Assembly: GCF_051020765.1 (NCBI RefSeq)
Contig: NW_027469083.1
Location: forward strand, 1,984,001 to 2,048,000
Direction of reading: 5' to 3'
Origin: Lasioglossum baleicum
Taxonomy: Eukaryota; Arthropoda; Insecta; Hymenoptera; Halictidae
Length of the DNA stretch: 64,000 nt
Shown here: positions 1 to 10,500 of the stretch, in pieces
How positions within the stretch are numbered: the first letter of the stretch is position 1
Layout: the number at the start of each line of letters is the position of its first letter
Program-made: the position numbers and the translations under genes
Notes under the pieces: model-generated
The model's database searches: none
What the model was told of the DNA's origin: nothing
The model's input: the letters and a program-made list of their open reading frames with translations, nothing else

Positions 1-37
1 ATTTTATCATGTTTTTAAGTTTTATGTGGGTTGACCA

Positions 38-61
38 GGGGGGGCGGGACGGGGGGAGGGG
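38..61 (+). other. G-rich block with G-quadruplex potential
   Basis: Four G runs of 3-7 bases separated by 1-2 bases (GGGGGGGCGGGACGGGGGGA, then GGGG) immediately precede the hairpin. The block recurs in every full unit as GGGGGGTGGGACGGGGGG in region I and ACCGGGGGGTGGGACGG in region II. In region IV it is interrupted (AGGAGGTTGGGACGG). The pattern fits an intramolecular quadruplex on the + strand; no function is shown. Confidence 0.6.
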
Positions 62-96
62 ACAGACGCGAGCCGGAACTCGCCTCTGTCCCCTCC
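55..96. other. Near-perfect 18-bp hairpin, 6-nt loop
   Basis: The left arm GGAGGGGACAGACGCGAG (55-72) pairs with the right arm CTCGCCTCTGTCCCCTCC (79-96) with a single mismatch; the loop is CCGGAA. It recurs about 335-293 bp before each anchor, except after truncated units. The mismatch is the same in most copies. Region IV copies add GTGGGGACA for GAGGGGACA, and some have GCTAGCC or CCCCCCC, which weakens pairing. Confidence 0.85.
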
Positions 97-148
97 TTGT
101 CGCGTGCGGAAAAAAATACAATGCAGCGTGTACGAGTATTTGCACATG

Positions 149-156
149 TATAAAAA
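149..156 (+). promoter_or_regulatory. TATA-like stretch TATAAAAA
   Basis: CATGTATAAAAATCGG lies about 110 bp before the RT fragment in every full unit and is unchanged in regions I-IV. It resembles a TATA box, but the region is AT-rich and I see no clear initiator. It is also the point at which the truncated units rejoin. Confidence 0.25.
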
Positions 157-283
157 TCGGATGGCGCGGTAACAGAAATTCTAAATTATACAGCACAGGT
201 TGCAGCAATGCATGCGCATAAGTTAAATTACCTGCATACCTCCGTTTCCTCAAACTGTGTGTTCATAACTGGCACTAGGAGGA

Positions 284-303
284 TCGCAGTGCCACCACTG
301 CGA
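284..303. other. 8-bp perfect inverted repeat over the knuckle codons
   Basis: TCGCAGTG and CACTGCGA flank CCAC. The two knuckle Cys codons sit in this stem. Units with CACTGCAAGG, CACAGCGAGG or AGTGGCACC each break a pair on one side only, so pairing is not being maintained. Confidence 0.6.
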
Positions 304-409
304 GGAGGCCCAGGACTCTGCGCGGCATACGCTGGAAGAATGTCCAGCGTGGTCGGCACCGCGTAGAGACCTAAGGGGCGTTATTGGGATGGACCTCCCG
401 TTGCCGGTC

Positions 410-421
410 GTGGTCGACCAC
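410..421. other. 12-bp perfect palindrome GTGGTCGACCAC
   Basis: Perfect dyad (contains GTCGAC) about 20 bp after each anchor in regions I-III. It is broken to GTGGTAGACCAC in most region IV units and to GTGTTCGACCAC at about 51,779. A second GGTCGACC occurs at the end of the linker (717-724 in this unit). Confidence 0.7.
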
Positions 422-568
422 ATGATCGGCAGCGAGAGGTCAAGAGCAGCGATTGCCACCTTCTGCGAGATTGTGATAACGCAGAAGGAGGCAGCGGAGA
501 GGGAGAGGGAAGCCGACCCGCTCTCCGCAAGGAGGCTAGCATCGGTGGGGCAACCCCGACAAGGCCGA

Positions 569-587
569 CGGCCCCCGTTAGGGGCCG
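569..587. other. 7-bp hairpin at the alternative stop site
   Basis: CGGCCCC (569-575) pairs with GGGGCCG (581-587) around a CGTTA or CGTAA loop. The base that decides between the short and long RT frame lies in this loop, so the stop can change without touching the stem. Some units (for example anchors 1338 and 10816) have AGGAGCCGC, which weakens it. Confidence 0.55.
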
Positions 588-597
588 CAGACGTAAT

Positions 598-634
598 GGC
601 GGCGGTGGTACTACTTAGTACTTCCACCGCCGCC
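598..634. other. 11-bp GC hairpin with TACTACTTAGTACTT loop
   Basis: GGCGGCGGTGG (598-608) pairs with CCACCGCCGCC (624-634), and the loop itself has TACTA/TAGTA complementarity. A few units have CCACTGCCGCC, CTTAATACTT or GGCGGAGGTGG. In region IV the left arm becomes CTCGGTGGTGGG while the right arm is unchanged, so there is no compensating change. Confidence 0.7.
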
Positions 635-750
635 AAGGGGGGCTGGCCGTTAAGGCGGCCCCGAGGTGGACAGGTCGCGGGGGGCGAGGTGGAGCAATAA
701 TCCCCTACCCCCCCTCTACAAAGATGCGACCTGCCGGTCGACCCCCCTCC

Positions 751-974
751 TTTTATTTTATAATATTTCATTTTACTCTATATTATAAATTTTATCTTTA
801 GCTTCTATTCCCCTTTATTTTGCCCCCCCTTCTTATGTTTGTTGTGTTTTGTCCATTGTATTTATTTACTTACTATTATTTATTTATTTATTGACTTTTA
901 TTTTATCTATTTTATCTATACATCTTTTCAATCACTGATTTTATCTTTTATTTTATCATGTTTTTAAGTTTTAT
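751..974 (+). other. T-rich, G-poor tract of about 220 bp
   Basis: No gene is seen. The + strand is mostly T and A with a few C runs (CCCC and CCCCCCC) and very little G. It contains ATTTATTTATTTATT and TTTTATCTATTTTATCTAT simple-sequence stretches. It follows the RT fragment on the coding strand, so it is not a normal poly(A) tail; read on the - strand it is A-rich. The composition changes sharply at both ends. The tract recurs in all full units and is missing from the 406-bp units. Confidence 0.8.
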
Positions 975-1217
975 GTGGGTTGACCAGGGGGGGCGGGACG
1001 GGGGGAGGGGACAGACGCGAGCCGGAACTCGCCTCTGTCCCCTCCTTGTCGCGTGCGGAAAAAAATACAATGCAGCGTGTACGAGTATTTGCACATGTAT
1101 AAAAATCGGATGGCGCGGTAACAAAAATTCTAAATTATACAGCACAAGTTGCAGCAATGCATGCGCATAAGTTAAATTACCTGCATACAGCCGTTTCCTC
1201 AAACTGTGTGTTCATAA

Positions 1218-1529
1218 CTGGCATTGGGAGGATCGCAGTGCCACCACTGCGAGAAGGCCCAGGACTCTGCACGGCATACGCTGGAAGAATGTCCAGCGTG
1301 GTCGGCACCGCGCAGAGACCTAAGGGGCGTTATTGGGATGGACCTCCCGTTGCCGGTCGTGGTCGACCACATGATCGGCAGCGAGAGGTCAAGAGCAGCG
1401 ATTGCCTCCTTCTGCGAGATTGTGATAACGCAGAAGGAGGCAGCGGAGAGGGAGAGGGAAGCCGACCCGCTCTCCGCCAGGAGGCTAGCATCGGCGGGGC
1501 AACCCCGACGAGGCCGACGGCCCCCGTAA
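1218..1529 (+). pseudogene. Non-LTR retrotransposon ORF2 C-terminal fragment (short form, ends RRPP)
   Basis: Representative of the short form. The reading frame and knuckle are the same as in the long form, but the codon after RRPP is TAA, so the frame closes about 57 codons earlier. This copy has Glu13 changed to Lys (CHHCEK). The short form predominates in region I. The long form (TTA, or CAA at 49111 and 50057) predominates in regions II and III. The two end points differ by one base, and both occur in otherwise near-identical units. Confidence 0.7.
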
Positions 1530-4500
1530 GGAGCCGCAGACGTAATGGCGGCGGTGGTACTACTTAGTACTTCCACCGCCGCCAAGGGGGGCTGGCCGTT
1601 AAGGCGCCCCCGAGGTGGACAGCTCGCGGGGGGCGAGGTGGAGCAATAATCCCCTCCCCCCCCTCTACAAAGATGCGACCTGCCGGTCGACCCCCCTCCT
1701 TTTATTTTATAATATTTCATTTTACTGTATATTATAAATTTTATCTTTAGCTTTTATTCCCCTTTATTTTGCCCCCCCTTCTTATGTTTGTTGTGTTTTG
1801 TCCATTGTATTTATTTACTTACTCTTATTTATTTATTTATTGACTTTTATTTTATCTATTTTATCTATACATCTTTTCAATTACTGATTTTATCTTTTAT
1901 TTTATCATGTTTTTAAGTTTTATGTGGGTTGACCAGGGGGGTGGGACGGGGGGAGGGGACAGACGCGAGCCGGAACTCGCCTCTGTCCCCTCCTTGTCGC
2001 GTGCGGAAAAAAATACAATGCAGCGTGTACGAGTATTTGCACATGTATAAAAATCGGCTGGCGGTAACAAAAATTCTAAATTATACATGCACAAGTTGCA
2101 GCAATGCATGCGCATAAGTTAAATTACCTGCATACAGCCGTTTCCTCAAACTGTGTGTTCATAACTGGCATTGGGAGGATCGCAGTGCCACCACTGCGAG
2201 GAGGCCCAGGACTCTGCACGGCATACGCTGGAAGAATGTCCAGCGTGGTCGGCACCGCGCAGAGACCTAAGGGGCGTTATTGGGATGGACCTCCCGTTGC
2301 CGGTCGTGGTCGACCACATGATCGGCAGCGAGAGGTCAAGAGCAGCCATTGCCTCCTTCTGCGAGATTGTGATAACGCAGAAGGAGGCAGCGGAGAGGGA
2401 GAGGGAAGCCGACCCGCTCTCCGCCAGGAGGCTAGCATCGGCGGGGCAACCCCGACGAGGCCGACGGCCCCCGTAAGGAGCCGCAGACGTAATGGCGGCG
2501 GTGGTACTACTTAGTACTTCCACCGCCGCCAAGGGGGGCTGGCCGTTAAGGCGCCCCCGAGGTGGACAGGTCGCGGGGGGCGAGGTGGAGCAATAATCCC
2601 CTCCCCCCCCTCTACAAAGATGCGACCTGCCGGTCGACCCCCCTCCTTTTATTTTATAATATTTCATTTTACTGTATATTATAAATTTTATCTTTAGCTT
2701 TTATTCCCCTTTATTTTGCCCCCCCCTTCTTATGTTTGTTGTGTTTTGTCCATTGTATTTATTTACTTACTATTATTTATTTATTTATTGACTTTTATTT
2801 TATCTATTTTATGTATACATCTTTTCAATTACTGATTTTATCTTTTATTTTATCATGTTTTTAAGTTTTATGTGGGTTGACCAGGGGGGTGGGACGGGGG
2901 GAGGGGACAGACGCGAGCCGGAACTCGCCTCTGTCCCCTCCTTGTCGCGTGCGGAAAAAAATACAATGCAGCGTGTACGAGTATTTGCACATGTACAAAA
3001 ATCGGATGGCGCGGTAACAGAAATTCTAAATTATACAGCACAGGTTGCAGCAATGCATGCGCATAAGTTAAATTACCTGCATACCTCCGTTTCCTCAAAC
3101 TGTGTGTTCATAACTGGCACTAGGAGGATCGCAGTGCCACCACTGCGAGGAGGCCCAGGACTCTGCGCGGCATACGCTGGAAGAATGTCCAGCGTGGTCG
3201 GCACCGCGTAGAGACCTAAGGGGCGTTATTGGGATGGACCTCCCGTTGCCGGTCGTGGTCGACCACATGATCGGCAGCGAGAGGTCAAGAGCAGCGATTG
3301 CCGCCTTCTGCGAGATTGTGATAACGCAGAAGGAGGCAGCGGAGAGGGAGAGGGAAGCCGACCCGCTCTCCGCCAGGAGGCTAGCATCGGCGGGGCAACC
3401 CCGACGAGGCCGACGGCCCCCGTAAGGGGCCGCAGACGTAATGGCGGCGGTGGTACTACTTAGTACTTCCACCGCCGCCAAGGGGGGCTGGCCGTTAAGG
3501 CGCCCCCGAGGTGGACAGGTCGCGGGGGGCGAGGTGGAGCAATAATCCCCTCCCCCCCCTCTACAAAGATGCGACCTGCCGGTCGACCCCCCTTCTTTTC
3601 TTTTATAATATTTCCTTTTACTCTATATTATAAATTTTATCTTTAGCTTTTATTCCCCTTTATTTTGCCCCCCCTTCTTATGTTTGTTGTGTTTTGTCCA
3701 CTGTATTTATTTACTTATTATTATTTATTTATTTAATGACTTTTATTTTATCTATTTTATCTATACACCTTTTCATTTACTGATTTTATCTTTTATTTTA
3801 TCATATTTTTAAGTTTTATGCGGGTTGACCAGGGGGGTGGGACGGGGGGAGGGGACAGACGCGAGCCGGAACTCGCCTCTGTCCCCTCCTTGTCGCGTGC
3901 GGAAAAAAATACAATGCAGCGTGTACGAGTATTTGCACATGTATAAAAATCGGCTGGCGGTAACAAAAATTCTAAATTATACATGCACAAGTTGCAGCAA
4001 TGCATGCGCATAAGTTAAATTACCTGCATACAGCCGTTTCCTCAAACTGTGTGTTCATAACTGGCATTGGGAGGATCGCAGTGCCACCACTGCGAGGAGG
4101 CCCAGGACTCTGCACGGCATACGCTGGAAGAATGTCCAGCGTGGTCGGCACCGCGCAGAGACCTAAGGGGCGTTATTGGGATGGACCTCCCGTTGCCGGT
4201 CGTGGTCGACCACATGATCGGCAGCGAGAGGTCAAGAGCAGCGATTGCCTCCTTCTGCGAGATTGTGATAACGCAGAAGGAGGCAGCGGAGAGGGAGAGG
4301 GAAGCCGACCCGCTCTCCGCCAGGAGGCTAGCATCGGCGGGGCAACCCCGACGAGGCCGACGGCCCCCGTAAGGGGCCGCAGACGTAATGGCGGCGGTGG
4401 TACTACTTAGTACTTCCACCGCCGCCAAGGGGGGCTGGCCGTTAAGGCGCCCCCGAGGTGGACAGGTCGCGGGGGGCGAGGTGGAGCAATAATCCCCTCC

Positions 4501-7500
4501 CCCCCCCTCTACAAAGATGCGACCTGCCGGTCGACCCCCCTCCTTTTATTTTATAATATTTCCTTTTACTCTATATTATAAATTTTATCTTTAGCTTTTA
4601 TTCCCCTTTATTTTGCCCCCCCTTCTTATGTTTGTTGTGTTTTGTCCACTGTATTTATTTACTTATTATTATTTATTTATTTAATGACTTTTATTTTATC
4701 TATTTTATCTATACACCTTTTCATTTACTGATTTTATCTTTTATTTTATCATATTTTTAAGTTTTATGCGGGTTGACCAGGGGGGTGGGACGGGGGGAGG
4801 GGACAGACGCGAGCCGGAACTCGCCTCTGTCCCCTCCTTGTCGCGTGCGGAAAAAATACAATGCAGCGTGTACGAGTATTTGCACATGTATAAAAATCGG
4901 CTGGCGGTAACAAAAATTCTAAATTATACATGCACAAGTTGCAGCAATGCATGCGCATAAGTTAAATTACCTGCATACAGCCGTTTCCTCAAACTGTGTA
5001 TTCATAACTGGCATTGGGAGGATCGCAGTGCCACCACTGCGAGGAGGCCCAGGACTCTGCACGGCATACGCTGGAAGAATGTCCAGCGTGGTCGGCACCG
5101 CGCAGAGACCTAAGGGGCGTTATTGGGATGGACCTCCCGTTGCCGGTCGTGGTCGACCACATGATCGGCAGCGAGAGGTCAAGAGCAGCGATTGCCTCCT
5201 TCTGCGAGATTGTGATAACGCAGAAGGAGGCAGCGGAGAGGGAGAGGGAAGCCGACCCGCTCTCCGCCAGGAGGCTAGCATCGGCGGGGCAACCCCGACG
5301 AGGCCGACGGCCCCCGTAAGGGGCCGCAGACGTAATGGCGGCGGTGGTACTACTTAGTACTTCCACCGCCGCCAAGGGGGGCTGGCCGTTAAGGCGGCCC
5401 CGAGGTGGACAGGTCGCGGGGGGAGAGGTGGAGCAATAATCCCCTCCCCCCCCTCTACAAAGATGCGACCTGCCGGTCGACCCCCCTCCTTTTATTTTAT
5501 AATATTTCATTTTACTCTATATTATAAATTTTATCTTTAGCTTTTATTCCCCTTTATTTTGCCCCCCCTTCTTATGTTTGTTGTGTTTTGTCCATTGTAT
5601 TTATTTACTTACTATTATTTATTTATTTATTGACTTTTATTTTATCTATTTTATCTATACATCTTTTCAATTACTGATTTTATCTTTTATTTTATCATGT
5701 TTTTAAGTTTTATGTGGGTTGACCAGGGGGGTGGGACGGGGGGAGGGGACAGACGCGAGCCGGAACTCGCCTCTGTCCCCTCCTGGTCGCGTGCGGAAAA
5801 AAATACAATGCAGCGTGTACGAGTATTTGCACATGTATAAAAATCGGATGGCGCGGTAACAGAAATTCTAAATTATACAGCACAGGTTGCAGCAATGCAT
5901 GCGCATAAGTTAAATTACCTGCATACCTCCGTATCCTCAAACTGTGTGTTCATAACTGGCACTAGGAGGATCGCAGTGCCACCACTGCAAGGAGGCCCAG
6001 GACTCTGCGCGGCATACGCTGGAAGAATGTCCAGCGTGGTCGGCACCGCGTAGAGACCTAAGGGGCGTTATTGGGATGGACCTCCCGTTGCCGGTCGTGG
6101 TCGACCACATGATCGGCAGCGAGAGGTCAAGAGCAGCGATTGCCTCCTTCTGCGAGATTGTGATAACGCAGAAGGAGGCAGCGGAGAGGGAGAGGGAAGC
6201 CGACCCGCTCTCCGCAAGGAGGCTAGCATCGGCGGGGCAACCCCGACGAGGCCGACGGCCCCCGTAAGGGGCCGCAGACGTAATGGCGGCGGTGGTACTA
6301 CTTAGTACTTCCACTGCCGCCAAGGGGGGCTGGCCGTTAAGGCGCCCCCGAGGTGGACAGGTCGCGGGGGGCGAGGTGGAGCAATAATCCACTCCCCCCC
6401 TCTACAAAGATGCGACCTGCCGGTCGACCCCCCTCCTTTTATTTTATAATATTTCATTTTACTCTATATTATAAATTTTATCTTTAGCTTTTATTCCCCT
6501 GTATTTTGCCCCCCCTTCTTATGTTTGTTGTGTTTTGTCCATTGTATTTATTTACTTACTATTATTTATTTATTTATTGACTTTTATTTTATCTATGTTA
6601 TCTATACATCTTTTCAATTACTGATTTTATCTTTTATTTTATCATGTTTTTAAGTTTTATGTGGGTTGACCAGGGGGGTGGGACGGGGGAGGGGACAGAC
6701 GCGAGCCGGAACTCGCCTCTGTCCCCTCCTTGTCGCGTGCGGAAAAAAATACAATGCAGCGTGTACGAGTATTTGCACATGTATAAAAATCGGATGGCGC
6801 GGTAACAGAAATTCTAAATTATACAGCACAGGTTGCAGCAATGCATGCGCATAAGTTAAATTACCTGCATACCTCCGTTTCCTCAAACTGTGTGTTCATA
6901 ACTGGCACTAGGAGGATCGCAGTGCCACCACTGCGAGGAGGCCCAGGACTCTGCGCGGCATACGCTGGAAGAATGTCCAGCGTGGTCGGCACCGCGCAGA
7001 GACCTAAGGGGCGTTATTGGGATGGACCTCCCGTTGCCGGTCGTGGTCGACCACATGATCGGCAGCGAGAGGTCAAGAGCAGCGATTGCCTCCTTCTGCG
7101 AGATTGTGATAACGCAGAAGGAGGCGGCGGAGAGGGTGAGGGAAGCCGACCCGCTCTCCGCCAGGAGGCTAGCATCGGCGGGGCAACCCCGACGAGACCG
7201 ACGGCCCCCGTAAGGGGCCGCAGACGTAATGGCGGCGGTGGTACTACTTAGTACTTCCACCGCCGCCAAGGGGGGCTGGCCGTTAAGGCGGCCCCGAGGT
7301 GGACAGGTCGCGGGGGGCGAGGTGGAGCAATAATCCCCTCCCCCCCCTCTACAAAGATGCGACCTGCCGGTCGACCCCCCTCCTTTTATTTTATAATATT
7401 TCATTTTACTCTATATTATAAATTTTATCTTTAGCTTCTATTCCCCTTTATTTTGCCCCCCCTTCTTATGTTTGTTGTGTTTTGTCCATTGTATTTATTT

Positions 7501-10500
7501 ACTTACTATTATTTATTTATTTATTGACTTTTATTTTATCTATTTTATCTATACATCTTTTCAATTACTGATTTTATCTTTTATTTTATCATGTTTTTAA
7601 GTTTTATGTGGGTTGACCAGGGGGGGGCGGGACGGGGGGAGGGGACAGACGCGAGCCGGAACTCGCCTCTGTCCCCTCCTTGTCGCGTGCGGAAAAAAAT
7701 ACAATGCAGCGTGTACGAGTATTTGCACATGTATAAAAATCGGATGGCGCGGTAACAGAAATTCTAAATTATACAGCACAGGTTGCAGCAATGCATGCGC
7801 ATAAGTTAAATTACCTGCATACCTCCGTTTCCTCAAACTGTGTGTTCATAACTGGCACTAGGAGGATCGCAGTGCCACCACTGCGAGGAGGCCCAGGACT
7901 CTGCGCGGCATACGCTGGAAGAATGTCCAGCGTGGTCGGCACCGCGCAGAGACCTAAGGGGCGTTATTGGGATGGACCTCCCGTTGCCGGTCGTGGTCGA
8001 CCACATGATCGGCAGCGAGAGGTCAAGAGCAGCGATTGCCTCCTTCTGCGAGATTGTGATAACGCAGAAGGAGGCGGCGGAGAGGGTGAGGGAAGCCGAC
8101 CGGCTCTCCGCCAGGAGGCTAGCATTGGCGGGGCAACCCCGACGAGGCCGACGGCCCCCGTTAGGGGCCGCAGACGTAATGGCGGCGGTGGTACTACTTA
8201 GTACTTCCACCGCCGCCAAGGGGGGCTGGCCGTTAAGGCGGCCCCGAGGTGGACAGGTCGCGGGGGGCGAGGTGGAGCAATAATCCCCTCCCCCCCCTCT
8301 ACAAAGATGCGACCTGCCGGTCGACCCCCCTCCTTTTATTTTATAATATTTCATTTTACTCTATATTATAAATTTTATCTTTAGCTTCTATTCCCCTTTA
8401 TTTTGCCCCCCCCTTCTTATGTTTGTTGTGTTTTTGTCCATTGTATTTATTTACTTACTATTATTTATTTATTTATTGACTTTTATTTTATCTATTTTAT
8501 CTATACATCTTTTCAATTACTGATTTTATCTTTTATTTTATCATGTTTTTAAGTTTTATGTGGGTTGACCAGGGGGGTGGGACGGGGGGAGGGGACAGAC
8601 GCGAGCCGGAACTCGCCTCTGTCCCCTCCTTGTCGCGTGCGGAAAAAAATACAATGCAGCGTGTACGAGTATTTGCACATGTATAAAAATCGGATGGCGC
8701 GGTAACAGAAATTCTAAATTATACAGCACAGGTTGCAGCAATGCATGCGCATAAGTTAAATTACCTGCATACCTCCGTTTCCTCAAACTGTGTGTTCATA
8801 ACTGGCACTAGGAGGATCGCAGTGCCACCACTGCGAGGAGGCCCAGGACTCTGCGCGGCATACGCTGGAAGAATGTCCAGCGTGGTCGGCACCGCGTAGA
8901 GACCTAAGGGGCGTTATTGGGATGGACCTCCCGTTGCCGGTCGTGGTCGACCACATGATCGGCAGCGAGAGGTCAAGAGCAGCGATTGCCACCTTCTGCG
9001 AGATTGTGATAACGCAGAAGGAGGCAGCGGAGAGGGAGAGGGAAGCCGACCCGCTCTCCGCAAGGAGGCTAGCATCTGTGGGGCAACCCCGACGAGGCCG
9101 ACGGCCCCCGTTAGGGGCCGCAGACGTAATGGCGGCGGTGGTACTACTTAGTACTTCCACCGCCGCCAAGGGGGGCTGGCCGTTAAGGCGGCCCCGAGGT
9201 GGACAGGTCGCGGGGGGCGAGGTGGAGCAATAATCCACTCCCCCCCTCTACAAAGATGCGACCTGCCGGTCGACCCCCTCCTTTTATTTTATAATATTTC
9301 ATTTTACTCTATATTATAAATTTTATCTTTAGCTTCTATTCCCCTTTATTTTGCCCCCCTTCTTATGTTTGTTGTGTTTTGTCCATTGTATTTATTTACT
9401 TACTATTATTTATTTATTTATTGACTTTTATTTTATCTATTTTATCTATACATCTTTTCAATTACTGATTTTATCTTTTATTTTATCATGTTTTTAAGTT
9501 TTATGTGGGTTGACCAGGGGGGGTGGGACGGGGGGAGGGGACAGACGCGAGCCGGAACTCGCCTCTGTCCCCTCCTTGTCGCGTGCGGAAAAAAATACAA
9601 TGCAGCGTGTACGAGTATTTGCACATGTATAAAAATCGGATGGCGCGGTAACAGAAATTCTAAATTATACAGCACAGGTTGCAGCAATGCATGCGCATAA
9701 GTTAAATTACCTGCATACCTCCGTTTCCTCAAACTGTGTGTTCATAACTGGCACTAGGAGGATCGCAGTGCCACCACTGCGAGGAGGCCCAGGACTCTGC
9801 ACGGCATACGCTGGAAGAATGTCCAGCGTGGTCGGCACCGCGTAGAGACCTAAGGGGCGTTATTGGGATGGACCTCCCGTTGCCGGTCGTGGTCGACCAC
9901 ATGATCGGCAGCGAGAGGTCAAGAGCAGCGATTGCCACCTTCTGCGAGATTGTGATAACGCAGAAGGAGGCTGCGGAGAGGGAGAGGGAAGCCGACCCGC
10001 TCTCCGCAAGGAGGCTAGCATCGGTGGGGCAACCCCGACAAGGCCGACGGCCCCCGTTAGGGGCCGCAGACGTAATGGCGGCGGTGGTACTACTTAGTAC
10101 TTCCACCGCCGCCAAGGGGGGCTGGCCGTTAAGGCGGCCCCGAGGTGGACAGGTCGCGGGGGGCGAGGTGGAGCAATAATCCCCTCCCCCCCCTCTACAA
10201 AGATGCGACCTGCCGGTCGACCCCCCTCCTTTTATTTTATAATATTTCATTTTACTCTATATTATAAATTTTATCTTTAGCTTCTATTCCCCTATATTTT
10301 GCCCCCCCTTCTTATGTTTGTTGTGTTTTGTCCATTGTATTTATTTACTTACTATTATTTATTTATTTATTGACTTTTATTTTATCTATTTTATCTATAC
10401 ATCTTTTCAATTACTGATTTTATCTTTTATTTTATCATGTTTTTAAGTTTTATGTGGGTTGACCAGGGGGGGCGGGACGGGGGGAGGGGACAGACGCGAG

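Larger units (their letters stand above)
1..268 (+). repeat. Partial first unit: G-rich block, hairpin, TATA-like stretch and leader
   Basis: This is the 3' part of a unit cut by the window edge. It contains the end of the AT-rich tract, the G-rich block, the 18-bp hairpin, a TATAAAAA stretch and a leader of about 110 bp. The leader ends at an in-frame TAA (266-268) directly before the RT fragment. I see no gene in it. The same stretch recurs before every anchor except the ten that directly follow a truncated unit. Confidence 0.9.
269..700 (+). pseudogene. Non-LTR retrotransposon ORF2 C-terminal fragment (long form, ends EVEQ)
   Basis: Representative of the long form of the RT fragment. It is an open frame from CTG at 269 to TAA at 698-700, 143 codons, with a TAA immediately upstream (266-268). 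It has no RT palm or endonuclease domain. Residues 8-25 form a C-X2-C-X8-H-X4-C knuckle (C8, C11, H20, C25), followed by PAW, then LPLPVVV (about 43-49), MIGSERS (about 52-58), FCEIV and a QKEAAER-type charged tail. This order matches the extreme C-terminus of R1/TRAS-like insect non-LTR RTs, where the knuckle follows the RT and linker. The fragment is 5'-truncated and has no start of its own; the internal ATG at 389 is unlikely to be a real start. It reads through because the triplet after the PP codons is TTA, not TAA. The clade assignment is from motif pattern only. Confidence 0.75.

Noticed and set aside
149..156. Active promoter in each unit
   Set aside because: A TATA-like string in AT-rich DNA is weak evidence. 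It is listed at low confidence only.
269..700. Functional reverse transcriptase or zinc-finger protein gene
   Set aside because: The catalytic RT and endonuclease domains are absent, no credible start exists, and knuckle residues are lost in many copies.
250..771. Antisense open frame of 128-173 codons present in most units
   Set aside because: It lies opposite the GC-rich RT fragment, is low-complexity (Ser, Ala, Pro rich) with no recognisable domain, and its length changes with single bases. It is a by-product of stop-poor GC-rich DNA.
1..974. Hammerhead or HDV-like self-cleaving ribozyme, as found in some satellites
   Set aside because: I found no CTGATGA with GAAA core and could not build a convincing double pseudoknot by eye. 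A covariance-model search would be decisive.
1157..1567. Open frame of 136 codons on the + strand starting MHAHKLNYLHT
   Set aside because: It overlaps the RT fragment in another frame, is closed by CGCGTAGAG in many units, and has no recognisable motif.
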